15,986 nt of DNA, taken from positions 1-15,986 of the forward strand of contig JALGTV010000018.1 of assembly GCA_029821215.1 (NCBI GenBank), given 5' to 3'. The stretch comes from Candidatus Zipacnadia bacterium. Its GTDB lineage: Bacteria > Armatimonadota > Zipacnadia > Zipacnadales > Zipacnadaceae. Under the pieces are notes generated by a model, which was not told the origin of the DNA, made no database searches, and worked only from the letters and a program-made list of their open reading frames with translations. A program made the translations under genes and the position numbers. Below, piece after piece: positions 6,801 through 12,941 of this stretch. Position 1 is the first letter of the stretch. The number at the start of each line of letters is the position of its first letter.

Positions 6801-9413
6801 ATGAGGATTCAATCACTGGAGGCGTTTGGCGTACATGGAGACCTACTATCCGCCTGGGAGCACTACTACGGCCCCCACCTATTACCGGTTCAGGCGGCCG
6901 CTGTGGCCGAGGCCGGGGTGCTCAGCGGCCGTAGCGTGGTAGTCTGTGCTCCCACCGGAGCCGGCAAGACTTTCATCGGCGAGATGGCTGCCCTGCGGGC
7001 GGCCACCAAAGGGCAGCGGGCCGTTTACTTGGTGCCCACTAAAGCTTTGGCTGAGGAAAAATACAGTCTATTGGCTCACATATACGATTCGTTGGGCCTG
7101 CGCATTATCATCAGCACTCGGGATCGCCGCACCACGGACAGCAGCTTAGTGCGCGGTGACTTTGACATTGCCATCTGCGTACCCGAGAAACTGCGATTCC
7201 TGCTCAGCCAGTCGCCGGGAATAGCTCGTCACATAGGGTGTGTGGTTGTTGACGAACTCCAGCTAATCGGCGACTCTCACCGGGGGCTGTGTCTGGAGGT
7301 GCTGCTGGCTCAGATTCTCAGCCGCGCTCCTCAGCCCCAGATTGTTGGACTGTCGGCGGTAATTGACGATCCGGAGGGATTGGCGAATTGGCTGGGGGCC
7401 CGGTCGGTGTGTGTCCACCACCGTCCGGTAGAGCTGCGCAAGGGCGTTTTGGCCCAGGGCATATTCCATTATCAGGAGCACAACAGCGGCATGATTGACC
7501 AGGAGGAGTTGGGGCTTGATTACTCCGGATTGACGTTTGCCGAGACGGCGGTCCAACTGGGTAGCTGGCTGGCCGAGCGGGGCGAGCCCACCCTTATTTT
7601 CCTGCGGGACAAGGCCAGCACAGTGCGTCTGGCTTATCATCTAACAGAAGCATGCCAGCTACCGGCAGCCGAGGAAACCCAGAAGCATCTGGCTGCGCTT
7701 CCGCTCACGGCGGCCCGGCGCCAGCTTGCTGAGCTACTCGGTGCCGGCGTGGCTTTTCACAACGCTGATTTGCAGTTTGAGGATCGGCAAGTAATTGAAA
7801 CTGGCTTTGCCCGAGGTGAGATTGGCCTGCTCTGTAGCACCTCTACTTTAGCCATAGGCGTTAATGTGCCAGCTAAGAATGTCATTTTGGACCCCTATCA
7901 CTGGGAAGACACCGCCGGTAGCACACGGCCGACGCTGGCCCCGCTGAGCCGGGCTGATTACGAGAATATGGGCGGGCGGGCTGGTCGCCTGCGCTTTAAT
8001 GATGACTTCGGGCGAGCTATATTATTGGCCGATACCCAGTTTAGGCAACAAGCTATGTTTGACCGCTATGTGACCGCCCCTTTTGAGCCAGTTATCTCCG
8101 GGTTATCTCAGCAGCCACCTCTTACCCAGTTGCTGTCCCTGTGCGCGACCGGTCGCCAGGCTACCGAAGCTGACCTGGCCCACGTGTACCGGCATACCTT
8201 CACCGCCCACCAGCAGAACATCACCAACGCTGCCGTCCTACCTGCTCCCTTACAGGCAGTGACTCAACCAGCCGTAGACTGTGACCTGCTCAGTCAGAGT
8301 CCTATTAGCGGAAGATTGACAGTGACCGCCCAGGGCCGGCTGTGTGGGGCCAGTGGCCTCAGCCTGATGGGGTTTCGCTGGCTGAGCCACTGGGTAAAAG
8401 CCAGCGACGGAGAGGTCCTTTCTCGCCTGGCTGCCTTGCTTGCTGCCTGTGCCGCGCCTGAGGCCCGGGCGGTAGCCGGTCCGCTGGGCGCAGCTCAGCT
8501 TGAGGCCGGCGACCCGATAGTCCAAGTACGCGAGATAGCTGCTCAGCGAGGAGAAAACACGCAAATCCTCGAGCAGGTCCTGGCTGCTGCCGACCTTACC
8601 TCCTACCAGCGTTTGCAGGCGGCCAAGCTGACCCTGGTACTATTACAATGGGCCACTGCCCAGCCCACCTCAGAAATAGAAAAGGCTACCCACTTATCTG
8701 CGGGTCGCCTGCAATTGTGTGGTGAGACAGTGGGGTGGCTGGTGCAGATGATCTCCCAAATCGGCGCCCAGGCGGGGTGGTCACCTACTCAGTGTGCCGA
8801 CTTGATGCGCTGGGCTGACTGTCTATCCGGTGGCTTACCGGCTGAGGCACTACCCCTGTACCGGGCAGCACATCGCTTGCTGGTCCGCGACCATATCCTC
8901 AAGCTGTTGGAGGCGGGTGTTGATAGTTGGCAAACGCTACTGGACCTGTCCGCCGAGCGCCAGCGTCAACTATTGCCCACTATTGATTGGGACCAGGTAC
9001 GGTTTGCTGAGAAGGGAGTCACCAGCCCCGCCCCCCGACCGCCAGTCACTACCTGTCCAGCCCCACCATCAGATCTCTCACCAACACCTCAGCCCATATT
9101 GGTGATGGACCACCAGCGACCCGACCAGGTGATATTCCGCGGCCATGAGATTTATCTGCGTCCGGCCGAGTACAAACTGCTGCGCGCCCTGGCCTCAGCA
9201 CCCCGCCGCTGTGTCAGCTATGATTCAATCTATAACAACATTTGGGGAGTTGACGAAATAGTAGAGCCGTCCCAAGTATATTGGCACCGCTATCAGGTGG
9301 TCAAAAAGCTAAAAGAAGCCAGCAAACCCGGTGCTGACGCCATCCCCATCATAACCATCCCTCGCCGTGGCTATATGTTGGACCTATCTCCCGACCAGGT
9401 CAAGCTCAGATAG
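6801..9413 (+). CDS. Ski2/Hel308-like DEAD/DEAH-box helicase with C-terminal OmpR-type winged helix
   Basis: The 870-residue product is a superfamily 2 helicase, probably unwinding nucleic acid by ATP hydrolysis. Motif I is APTGAGKT (50-57), followed by VPTKAL (Ia) and a DExH-type motif II, DELQ (151-154). Motif III is LSAV, and CSTSTLAIGVNVPAKNVI and MGGRAGR are motifs V and VI, in the Ski2/Hel308 style. A helical region follows, then a proline-rich linker (about 734-765). The last 90 or so residues match an OmpR/PhoB DNA-binding winged helix: EIYLRPAEYKLLRALA, then RRCVSYDSIYNNIWG, and finally ITIPRRGYML. No receiver domain is present. AGGAGG 8 nt upstream fixes the start. It is transcribed alone from a perfect promoter overlapping an SOS-like box, suggesting a DNA-repair or stress role. 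The specific function is unknown. Confidence 0.9.
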   Translation: MRIQSLEAFGVHGDLLSAWEHYYGPHLLPVQAAAVAEAGVLSGRSVVVCAPTGAGKTFIGEMAALRAATKGQRAVYLVPTKALAEEKYSLLAHIYDSLGLRIIISTRDRRTTDSSLVRGDFDIAICVPEKLRFLLSQSPGIARHIGCVVVDELQLIGDSHRGLCLEVLLAQILSRAPQPQIVGLSAVIDDPEGLANWLGARSVCVHHRPVELRKGVLAQGIFHYQEHNSGMIDQEELGLDYSGLTFAETAVQLGSWLAERGEPTLIFLRDKASTVRLAYHLTEACQLPAAEETQKHLAALPLTAARRQLAELLGAGVAFHNADLQFEDRQVIETGFARGEIGLLCSTSTLAIGVNVPAKNVILDPYHWEDTAGSTRPTLAPLSRADYENMGGRAGRLRFNDDFGRAILLADTQFRQQAMFDRYVTAPFEPVISGLSQQPPLTQLLSLCATGRQATEADLAHVYRHTFTAHQQNITNAAVLPAPLQAVTQPAVDCDLLSQSPISGRLTVTAQGRLCGASGLSLMGFRWLSHWVKASDGEVLSRLAALLAACAAPEARAVAGPLGAAQLEAGDPIVQVREIAAQRGENTQILEQVLAAADLTSYQRLQAAKLTLVLLQWATAQPTSEIEKATHLSAGRLQLCGETVGWLVQMISQIGAQAGWSPTQCADLMRWADCLSGGLPAEALPLYRAAHRLLVRDHILKLLEAGVDSWQTLLDLSAERQRQLLPTIDWDQVRFAEKGVTSPAPRPPVTTCPAPPSDLSPTPQPILVMDHQRPDQVIFRGHEIYLRPAEYKLLRALASAPRRCVSYDSIYNNIWGVDEIVEPSQVYWHRYQVVKKLKEASKPGADAIPIITIPRRGYMLDLSPDQVKLR

Positions 9414-9592
9414 CAATGGAGGTAGCCCAGCGCATCCAGCCTGCCTATGGAGGTGTGCTCGTTGCAGCGCTATATCCTTCCGGGGGGTCTATCCCCAATC
9501 ACAGCTATACTACCAGAGACTGTTGTAAAAGGTAATCGCAGGCTACTTAATCAGAGCAAAACGGGCAAAGTTGACCAGCTACAGTTAGACCC

Positions 9593-9660
9593 ATATCGGG
9601 GCAGGGATGCCTCTCCTACAGGTTTTTCAACAGTGTTTACCAGGTTGCCCCTCCCCATAT
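9593..9660. repeat. Imperfect long hairpin downstream of the helicase gene
   Basis: An ATAT-GGGG-AGGG-GC arm at 9593-9610, interrupted by single C bulges and an AT bulge, pairs with GC-CCC-T-CCCC-ATAT at 9647-9660. That gives about 14 base pairs around a loop of about 36 nt. No T-run follows. It may be the remains of a small inverted-repeat element or a structured 3' end of the helicase transcript. Confidence 0.35.
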
Positions 9661-9681
9661 CCCTTTGAAGAACCAGGATAC

Positions 9682-9730
9682 AAAAAAAGGTCCCACAGCC
9701 AGCCACCTTCCACGTGTCGGCTGTGAGACC
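9682..9730 (-). terminator. Intrinsic terminator (minus strand)
   Basis: The arms at 9719-9730 and 9689-9700 form a 12-bp stem with an 18-nt loop, followed on the minus strand by seven T residues (9682-9688). Read as minus-strand RNA, the one non-Watson-Crick position (9726/9693) is a G-U pair. Read on the plus strand it would be an A-C mismatch. Both the wobble and the T-run therefore point to minus-strand use. Confidence 0.75.
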
Positions 9731-9759
9731 CGGGGGAGAGCTTTTACACCCCCCACACG
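9682..9759 (-). ncRNA. Candidate small RNA with its own promoter and terminator
   Basis: Read on the minus strand, a promoter at 9766-9794 would start a transcript near 9759 that ends at a T-run at 9682-9688, giving about 78 nt. The 5' half can form a GGGGG/CCCCC hairpin (9732-9754 on the plus-strand map). The 3' half is an intrinsic terminator whose loop holds a purine-rich GGAAGGTGG. No open reading frame of note lies inside, and no minus-strand gene lies downstream before the convergent helicase gene, so an attenuator leader is unlikely. It matches no RNA family that I recognise. A diverged copy at 10079-10142 suggests that the unit is a repeated element. Confidence 0.45.
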
Positions 9760-9765
9760 GCTATA

Positions 9766-9794
9766 ATAGTAACACGACTTCCACGTTATGTCAA
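9766..9794 (-). promoter_or_regulatory. Sigma-70-type promoter for the candidate small RNA
   Basis: On the minus strand a perfect -35 TTGACA (9789-9794) is followed, after 17 bp, by TACTAT (9766-9771), which matches four of six -10 bases including the first, second and last. It lies just upstream of the structured, terminated segment. Confidence 0.5.
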
Positions 9795-10078
9795 CAATGT
9801 TTCCACAAGATATTAAGTAAACAAATTGTAAATGACTCGCTTTGGGGCCGTAGTGCGACCCCTAACAGTACTTTTGGGGGTACCCGCCGCGGTTAGAATT
9901 GTCCGAGCCTTTCTTCCTCGTGGGGACAATCATCCCCCTGATTCTGGCACTAAACCACCCTTCGTCTCCACCCCGAAACTGCTCCGGGACAGCGGCCAGA
10001 AAAATTTTTCGCGAGGGAGGAGGAAACCGATAACTTTTGCTGAATTGCAATATTGACTATCAGCAACCATTCATCGTT

Positions 10079-10142
10079 CAGCTACCTTCCATAACAGTGT
10101 CGCGGTGAATGGCGGGGGAGAGGGCTGTTACGCCGCCCACAC
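10079..10142 (-). repeat. Second, diverged copy of the small-RNA-like element
   Basis: On the minus strand this segment begins GTGTGGG-GG-GTAA-AG and continues CTCTCCCCCG, then GACAC, TGGAAGGT and GCTG, in the same order as 9700-9758. Roughly three quarters of aligned positions agree. A TGTT insertion and a one-base loop change separate the copies. This copy lacks the T-run terminator and has no recognisable -35 at the right distance, so it may be a dead relative or a related element of different use. Confidence 0.5.
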
Positions 10143-10445
10143 AAATAGCCACTCGGTAAAGCCCGCTCTCCCCTCTCAATTGGCTGAGTCACTATCCAGG
10201 GGAGAGATTTTGTTGGCGAAGCACAAGCTGCCCACAAGCGTCAATAAGTATGGCCCAGTTAGTCTGACCGGTTTGCATCCTCGCCTTTGGTCCGCGCTGG
10301 TGTACCCCACCCCATCCCCACAAGTAGTACCCCCTCCTGGCCATTACTTTCTGGCACCCCACCAGCAGCAAAAGCCAATACCATACCTCCACCAGAGAAG
10401 TACCATACTTCCCCAAAGACTTGCCCATCACTGGGATAGTAGACT

Positions 10446-10494
10446 GACACTGTCATTCCAACTACCCAGGAGGGTGAACATTAATGACAGTGTC
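10446..10494 (+). promoter_or_regulatory. 12-bp perfect inverted repeat enclosing the RBS and start codon
   Basis: GACACTGTCATT (10446-10457) and AATGACAGTGTC (10483-10494) are exact reverse complements separated by 25 bp. The loop contains the Shine-Dalgarno AGGAGGG (10468-10474), and the right arm contains the ATG (10484-10486) of the helix-turn-helix gene. As RNA it would bury the start codon. As DNA it presents two GACAnTGTC sites that a regulator could bind. Confidence 0.65.
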
Positions 10495-11062
10495 TCATCA
10501 CTACAGCCGCACAGTATCTGCCGCCGGCCATCTCCCGGCACAATCACCTGAAGAGCTGGCGAAGGAAGCTGACGAACTTCTCCGCCAGAGCAAGGAGCGG
10601 ATGGGCCAAGGAGACTATCCGTTCTATACCGAGGCTTGGATTCGCCACCTTAGTCAAGCCGATGCTGATCTACCCCTCCCCGAAGACCGTGGGGGTCTTG
10701 ACCTTCACAGCTTCAAGGAAGCTTGTCTGCGGTTGGTAGCCCAGACTCCAATGTCCCGCCAATACAGACAGGCTCTCCGCCTCAGAATGAAAGACTTAAC
10801 GTTTCAGGAAATTGGCGAGCAGATGGGGGTCAGCCTGAGTCAGGCCCGGCGGTGGGTAAACCGGGCTACTGGGCTACTGGCTGCAGCCGTGGTTGATCCT
10901 GATGACCTGCTCAACCAAGACGAGGCTATCCAGGCTGCCTATTATGAAGACACGCACCGCTATGGCTATCGGGGGGAACGCCACTGTAAGCCGGGCCACG
11001 AAGCCTGCCAGAAAACCGGCATATGCACTCGCCGCTGGTACCTGATGTATGAAACCGACTAA
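10484..11062 (+). CDS. Helix-turn-helix protein with C-terminal Cys/His cluster, function unknown
   Basis: The product has 192 residues. Residues about 93-130 (RQALRLRMKDLTFQEIGEQM, then SLSQARRWVNRA) resemble a sigma-70 region 4 or LuxR-like helix-turn-helix, so DNA binding is likely. The N-terminal half is helical and charged, with no recognised domain. The C-terminus carries H167, C168, H172, C175 and C181 within HCKPGHEACQKTGIC, a spacing that could hold a metal. It is not a full sigma factor because region 2 is absent. The start at 10484 is supported by AGGAGGG 9 nt upstream. The ATG lies in one arm of a perfect 12-bp inverted repeat, suggesting autoregulation or translational control. 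About 76 bp separate it from the TrkA-C gene, so an operon is uncertain. No precise role can be assigned. Confidence 0.75.
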   Translation: MTVSHHYSRTVSAAGHLPAQSPEELAKEADELLRQSKERMGQGDYPFYTEAWIRHLSQADADLPLPEDRGGLDLHSFKEACLRLVAQTPMSRQYRQALRLRMKDLTFQEIGEQMGVSLSQARRWVNRATGLLAAAVVDPDDLLNQDEAIQAAYYEDTHRYGYRGERHCKPGHEACQKTGICTRRWYLMYETD

Positions 11063-11138
11063 GCAGGGAACTGAAGCCAGACGAAGAACCTAACTGGTAG
11101 CTGGATGTTACAGTGCAATTGGCTACGGGAGGTTGCTT

Positions 11139-11846
11139 ATGAGTCTGGGTATAGTTGCTCTGCTGGTGACGGTAGTAGTGTCCATCATGGCGGTCCGGGT
11201 CGGTGCCGTGGCTCTGGAACTAACCGGTTTAGAGCACTCAGTGGCTCGGTTTCAGGCCCTGTCGGCGTTCACTGGTACCGGCTTTACCACCCGCGAAGCT
11301 GAGGAGGTAGTGGGACACGCGCAACGGCGCCGCATTGTCTCGCTGTTAATCCTGGTGGGTAACGCTGGTCTGGCTGCCATAATTGCCAGTCTGGTCTATT
11401 CGTTTACTGAGCCAGCGGCAGCAGTCTTGGTGCTACTGCAGATCACTGCCTTGCTACTATTATTGTACCTGCTGTACCAACTGCTCATCTGGCCTCGCTT
11501 GTCCCAGCGAATTGACCAAGCCATCAAGCACCAGCTCCAGCAACGCACCCAGTTGACCTCAGCCCAGATACAGGAATTGCTCCAGCAGAGCGAAGGTTGG
11601 GGCATAGCTCGCGTAGAGGTGCCCGCGGGGTGCCGCTTTGCCGGGCAAACCCTGGCTGCAACCCGCCCCCGTGACCATGGACTGCTCATCGTGGCCATTG
11701 AGCGTGAAGGGCAACTAATCCCCTCTCCTAAGGGAACCGACTCGGTACAAGTGGGTGACCGACTGGTTGTCTATGCTCAACTTGATCAGTTACCTGACTT
11801 GTTCCACGACCAGCTCCGCCCGCCGGCTGCGCCATCTCCAACTTAG
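11139..11846 (+). CDS. Membrane protein with TrkA-C (RCK_C) domain
   Basis: This 235-residue protein has three membrane segments (about residues 3-20, 66-88 and 93-117), then a charged, glutamine-rich helical linker. A C-terminal RCK_C/TrkA-C fold follows (about 152-230: ARVEVPAGCRFAGQTLAATR, then the VQVGDRLVVYAQ ending). That domain binds ligands that gate potassium transporters and related systems. Between the first two membrane segments, FQALSAFTGTGFTTREAE resembles the pore-loop style of Trk/Ktr subunits (a T-G-F signature), but there is only one such loop and no full transporter. The protein resembles a widespread but poorly understood family annotated as TrkA-C domain proteins. GGGAGG at 11127-11132 favours the ATG at 11139 over a TTG at 11133. 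Confidence 0.8.
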   Translation: MSLGIVALLVTVVVSIMAVRVGAVALELTGLEHSVARFQALSAFTGTGFTTREAEEVVGHAQRRRIVSLLILVGNAGLAAIIASLVYSFTEPAAAVLVLLQITALLLLLYLLYQLLIWPRLSQRIDQAIKHQLQQRTQLTSAQIQELLQQSEGWGIARVEVPAGCRFAGQTLAATRPRDHGLLIVAIEREGQLIPSPKGTDSVQVGDRLVVYAQLDQLPDLFHDQLRPPAAPSPT

Positions 11847-11879
11847 CGTATAGAGCCAGGCAGTATTCGCTTGGGGCCA

Positions 11880-12389
11880 TCACTGCTGTTGGGGGTGGAC
11901 CTGGTCGGGGGGCCAGGGGTCAAGTGCGCGGCGGCCAGTGGCCCACAGCAAAGTTTTGACGAACTGGTCGCTGGGAGTGAAAACCACCCGGAATTGGGGA
12001 GACTGGTGGGGGTTTATGATTACTGCCATTCCTTCCTCGCCTAACACAGCAAAGCCCGAATAAAGCCATTCATCATCGTCGGGAGCCTGGCATATCAGGT
12101 CAATCTGGTCCAGCGGTATCCAACGACTGTTAAATAGCCCCTGTCGCACCTGGATGTGAGTGTCAGTGAGTAAATAGCGTAACGGAATCCGCCAGCCGAA
12201 AAAGTACAGTCCAACGCCCGCTGTTATTACCAGCCACAGGACCACCTCTCCAATGCTGCCCGGCACTACACCCACCAAAGTCAATATTGATAGCAGCAGA
12301 GGCACAGCAATCGTCGCAATGGCCATCCGCACCACTTGGGGAGGGACAGGGGGAGTTTCCTGAGTTATTACCCGATGCTCCATTAACAT
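11880..12389 (-). CDS. Two-TM membrane protein with bacterial PH-like (bPH2/DUF304) domain
   Basis: The product has 169 residues. Two adjacent hydrophobic segments (about residues 21-43 and 47-66) are followed by RIPLRYLLTDTHIQVRQGLF and WIPLDQIDLI, the pattern of bacterial PH domains of the DUF304/YdbS type. A further beta-rich part follows (GFAVLGEEGMAVIINP, FRVVFTPSDQFVKTLL). Proteins of this type sit in the membrane with a soluble PH domain, and their substrates are mostly unknown. The ATG at 12389 follows a GAGGCGGG on the minus strand by a plausible distance; the second ATG at 12383 is further from it. It converges with the TrkA-C gene, with 33 bp between them. Confidence 0.75.
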   Translation of the reverse strand: MLMEHRVITQETPPVPPQVVRMAIATIAVPLLLSILTLVGVVPGSIGEVVLWLVITAGVGLYFFGWRIPLRYLLTDTHIQVRQGLFNSRWIPLDQIDLICQAPDDDEWLYSGFAVLGEEGMAVIINPHQSPQFRVVFTPSDQFVKTLLWATGRRALDPWPPDQVHPQQQ

Positions 12390-12428
12390 CTAAGCACCCG
12401 CCTCGGCTCAATGCTGGCGGCGAAGGTA

Positions 12429-12439
12429 TGACACTGTCC
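12429..12439. promoter_or_regulatory. Third GACACTGTC site, between divergent genes
   Basis: TGACACTGTCC contains the same odd palindrome GACA-C-TGTC that occurs in both arms of the inverted repeat at the helix-turn-helix gene. It lies between the divergent PH-domain gene and the truncated isomerase gene. That a shared regulator binds it is an inference. Confidence 0.3.
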
Positions 12440-12558
12440 AGCGCGAATAGTCCTCATAGTACATCGGCGCTTTCCGTTCTCAAGTATAGTACTGTACATG
12501 CCGGCCTCCACTGGCAAAGTGGTACCAGCATAACCGCGCCGATAAGGGAGGGCCATCA

Positions 12559-12825
12559 ATGAAGTTCTGCATCTGTAACGAGATATTTCAGGACTGGGAT
12601 TTGCGCGATCAATTTCAGGCGACCGCACAGATGGGCTTTGACGCTCTGGAGATTGCCCCTTTCACTATTGACAATTCAGTGCGCAACATCACATCTCAGA
12701 CGCGTGAACATATACGTCAGCTATCAGCCCAATTTGAGGTGGAAATAGCCGGTATCCACTGGCTGCTGGCCGGCACGACCGGCTATCATGTCACCGACCC
12801 TGACGATACGGTTCGCGATGAATGA
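12559..12825 (+). CDS. Truncated sugar-phosphate isomerase/epimerase-like protein (N-terminal fragment)
   Basis: The 88 residues look like the start of a xylose-isomerase-like TIM barrel (sugar phosphate isomerase/epimerase family). They include MKFCICNEIFQDW, then GFDALEIAPFT, and EIAGIHWLLAGTTGYHVT. In full-length relatives about 180-200 more residues follow, but here the frame stops at 12823-12825 after DTVRDE. GGGAGGG 6 nt upstream of the ATG is a strong start signal. The stop overlaps the start of the deacetylase gene as ATGA, a normal operon junction, so the 3' end may be the genuine end of a gene that has lost its middle by deletion. A barrel of 88 residues cannot be an active enzyme. 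It is probably a remnant, unless the assembly is wrong. Confidence 0.65.
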   Translation: MKFCICNEIFQDWDLRDQFQATAQMGFDALEIAPFTIDNSVRNITSQTREHIRQLSAQFEVEIAGIHWLLAGTTGYHVTDPDDTVRDE

Positions 12826-12941
12826 TTGGCTGCATCTACAATCCTTTGTTCCTTGAACATGGCCCGCCCTGGCACCCAGAGAATGCTCAGCGGCTGGAGG
12901 CTATTATTGAACGGCTGCACGGTAGCGGCCAATGGACATGA
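12822..12941 (+). pseudogene. 5' fragment of the deacetylase gene, out of frame with the rest
   Basis: The ATG at 12822 opens a 39-codon frame reading MIGCIYNPLFLEHGPPWHPE, then NAQRLEAIIERLHGSGQWT and a stop at 12939-12941. This is the expected N-terminus of the histone-deacetylase/acetoin-utilisation family (the HPE..RL signature). The body of that protein continues in another frame from about 12934. About 20 residues normally lying between 'LHGSGQW' and 'HDPYYIEYV' are missing. A deletion whose length is not a multiple of three near 12930-12936 explains both the gap and the frame change. Confidence 0.75.

Larger units (their letters stand above)
9414..10483. other. Intergenic stretch of about 1.07 kb without a credible protein gene
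   Basis: Open frames here are short, lack good ribosome-binding sites, and have compositions unlike proteins (proline/histidine/glutamine-rich or glycine-rich reading of the complementary strand). The stretch is not featureless. It contains an imperfect hairpin at 9593-9660, a minus-strand promoter-RNA-terminator unit at 9682-9794, and a diverged second copy of that unit's body at 10079-10142. An 8-bp inverted repeat CTCTCCCC/GGGGAGAG lies around 10167-10206, and ATTGTCC/GGACAAT arms occur around 9898-9928. I see no tRNA, rRNA, CRISPR array or transposase remnant. Confidence 0.6.

Noticed and set aside
9447..9668. 73-codon plus-strand frame after the helicase
   Set aside because: It spans the bulged hairpin, has no similarity that I recognise, and may simply be chance in GC-rich DNA.
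9762..9767. Plus-strand TATAAT as a -10 box
   Set aside because: The nearest -35-like TTTACA is only about 13 bp upstream, too close, and no plus-strand gene or RNA follows.
10192..10431. 79-codon minus-strand frame
   Set aside because: It overlaps the frame above, has no ribosome-binding site, and its composition is not protein-like.
10259..10456. 65-codon minus-strand frame beginning MTVSVYYPSDGQ, whose ATG lies in the left arm of the inverted repeat
   Set aside because: The start resembles the HTH gene's MTVS only because the repeat arms are identical. There is no clear Shine-Dalgarno and the rest is glycine-rich without a recognisable fold. Kept as a remote possibility only.
10445..10458. 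CTGTCATT as half of a Pho box
   Set aside because: A Pho box needs a second CTGTCAT in direct orientation about 4 bp away. The second copy here is inverted and distant.
9414..10483. CRISPR array, tRNA or tmRNA in the gene-poor stretch
   Set aside because: There are no regularly spaced direct repeats, no TTCGA-type T-loop with an acceptor stem, and no CCA end was found on either strand.
10105..10551. 148-codon plus-strand open frame in the intergenic stretch
   Set aside because: It overlaps the start of the better-supported HTH gene in another frame. It has no good ribosome-binding site and its product is Pro/His/Gln/Ser-rich without any domain.
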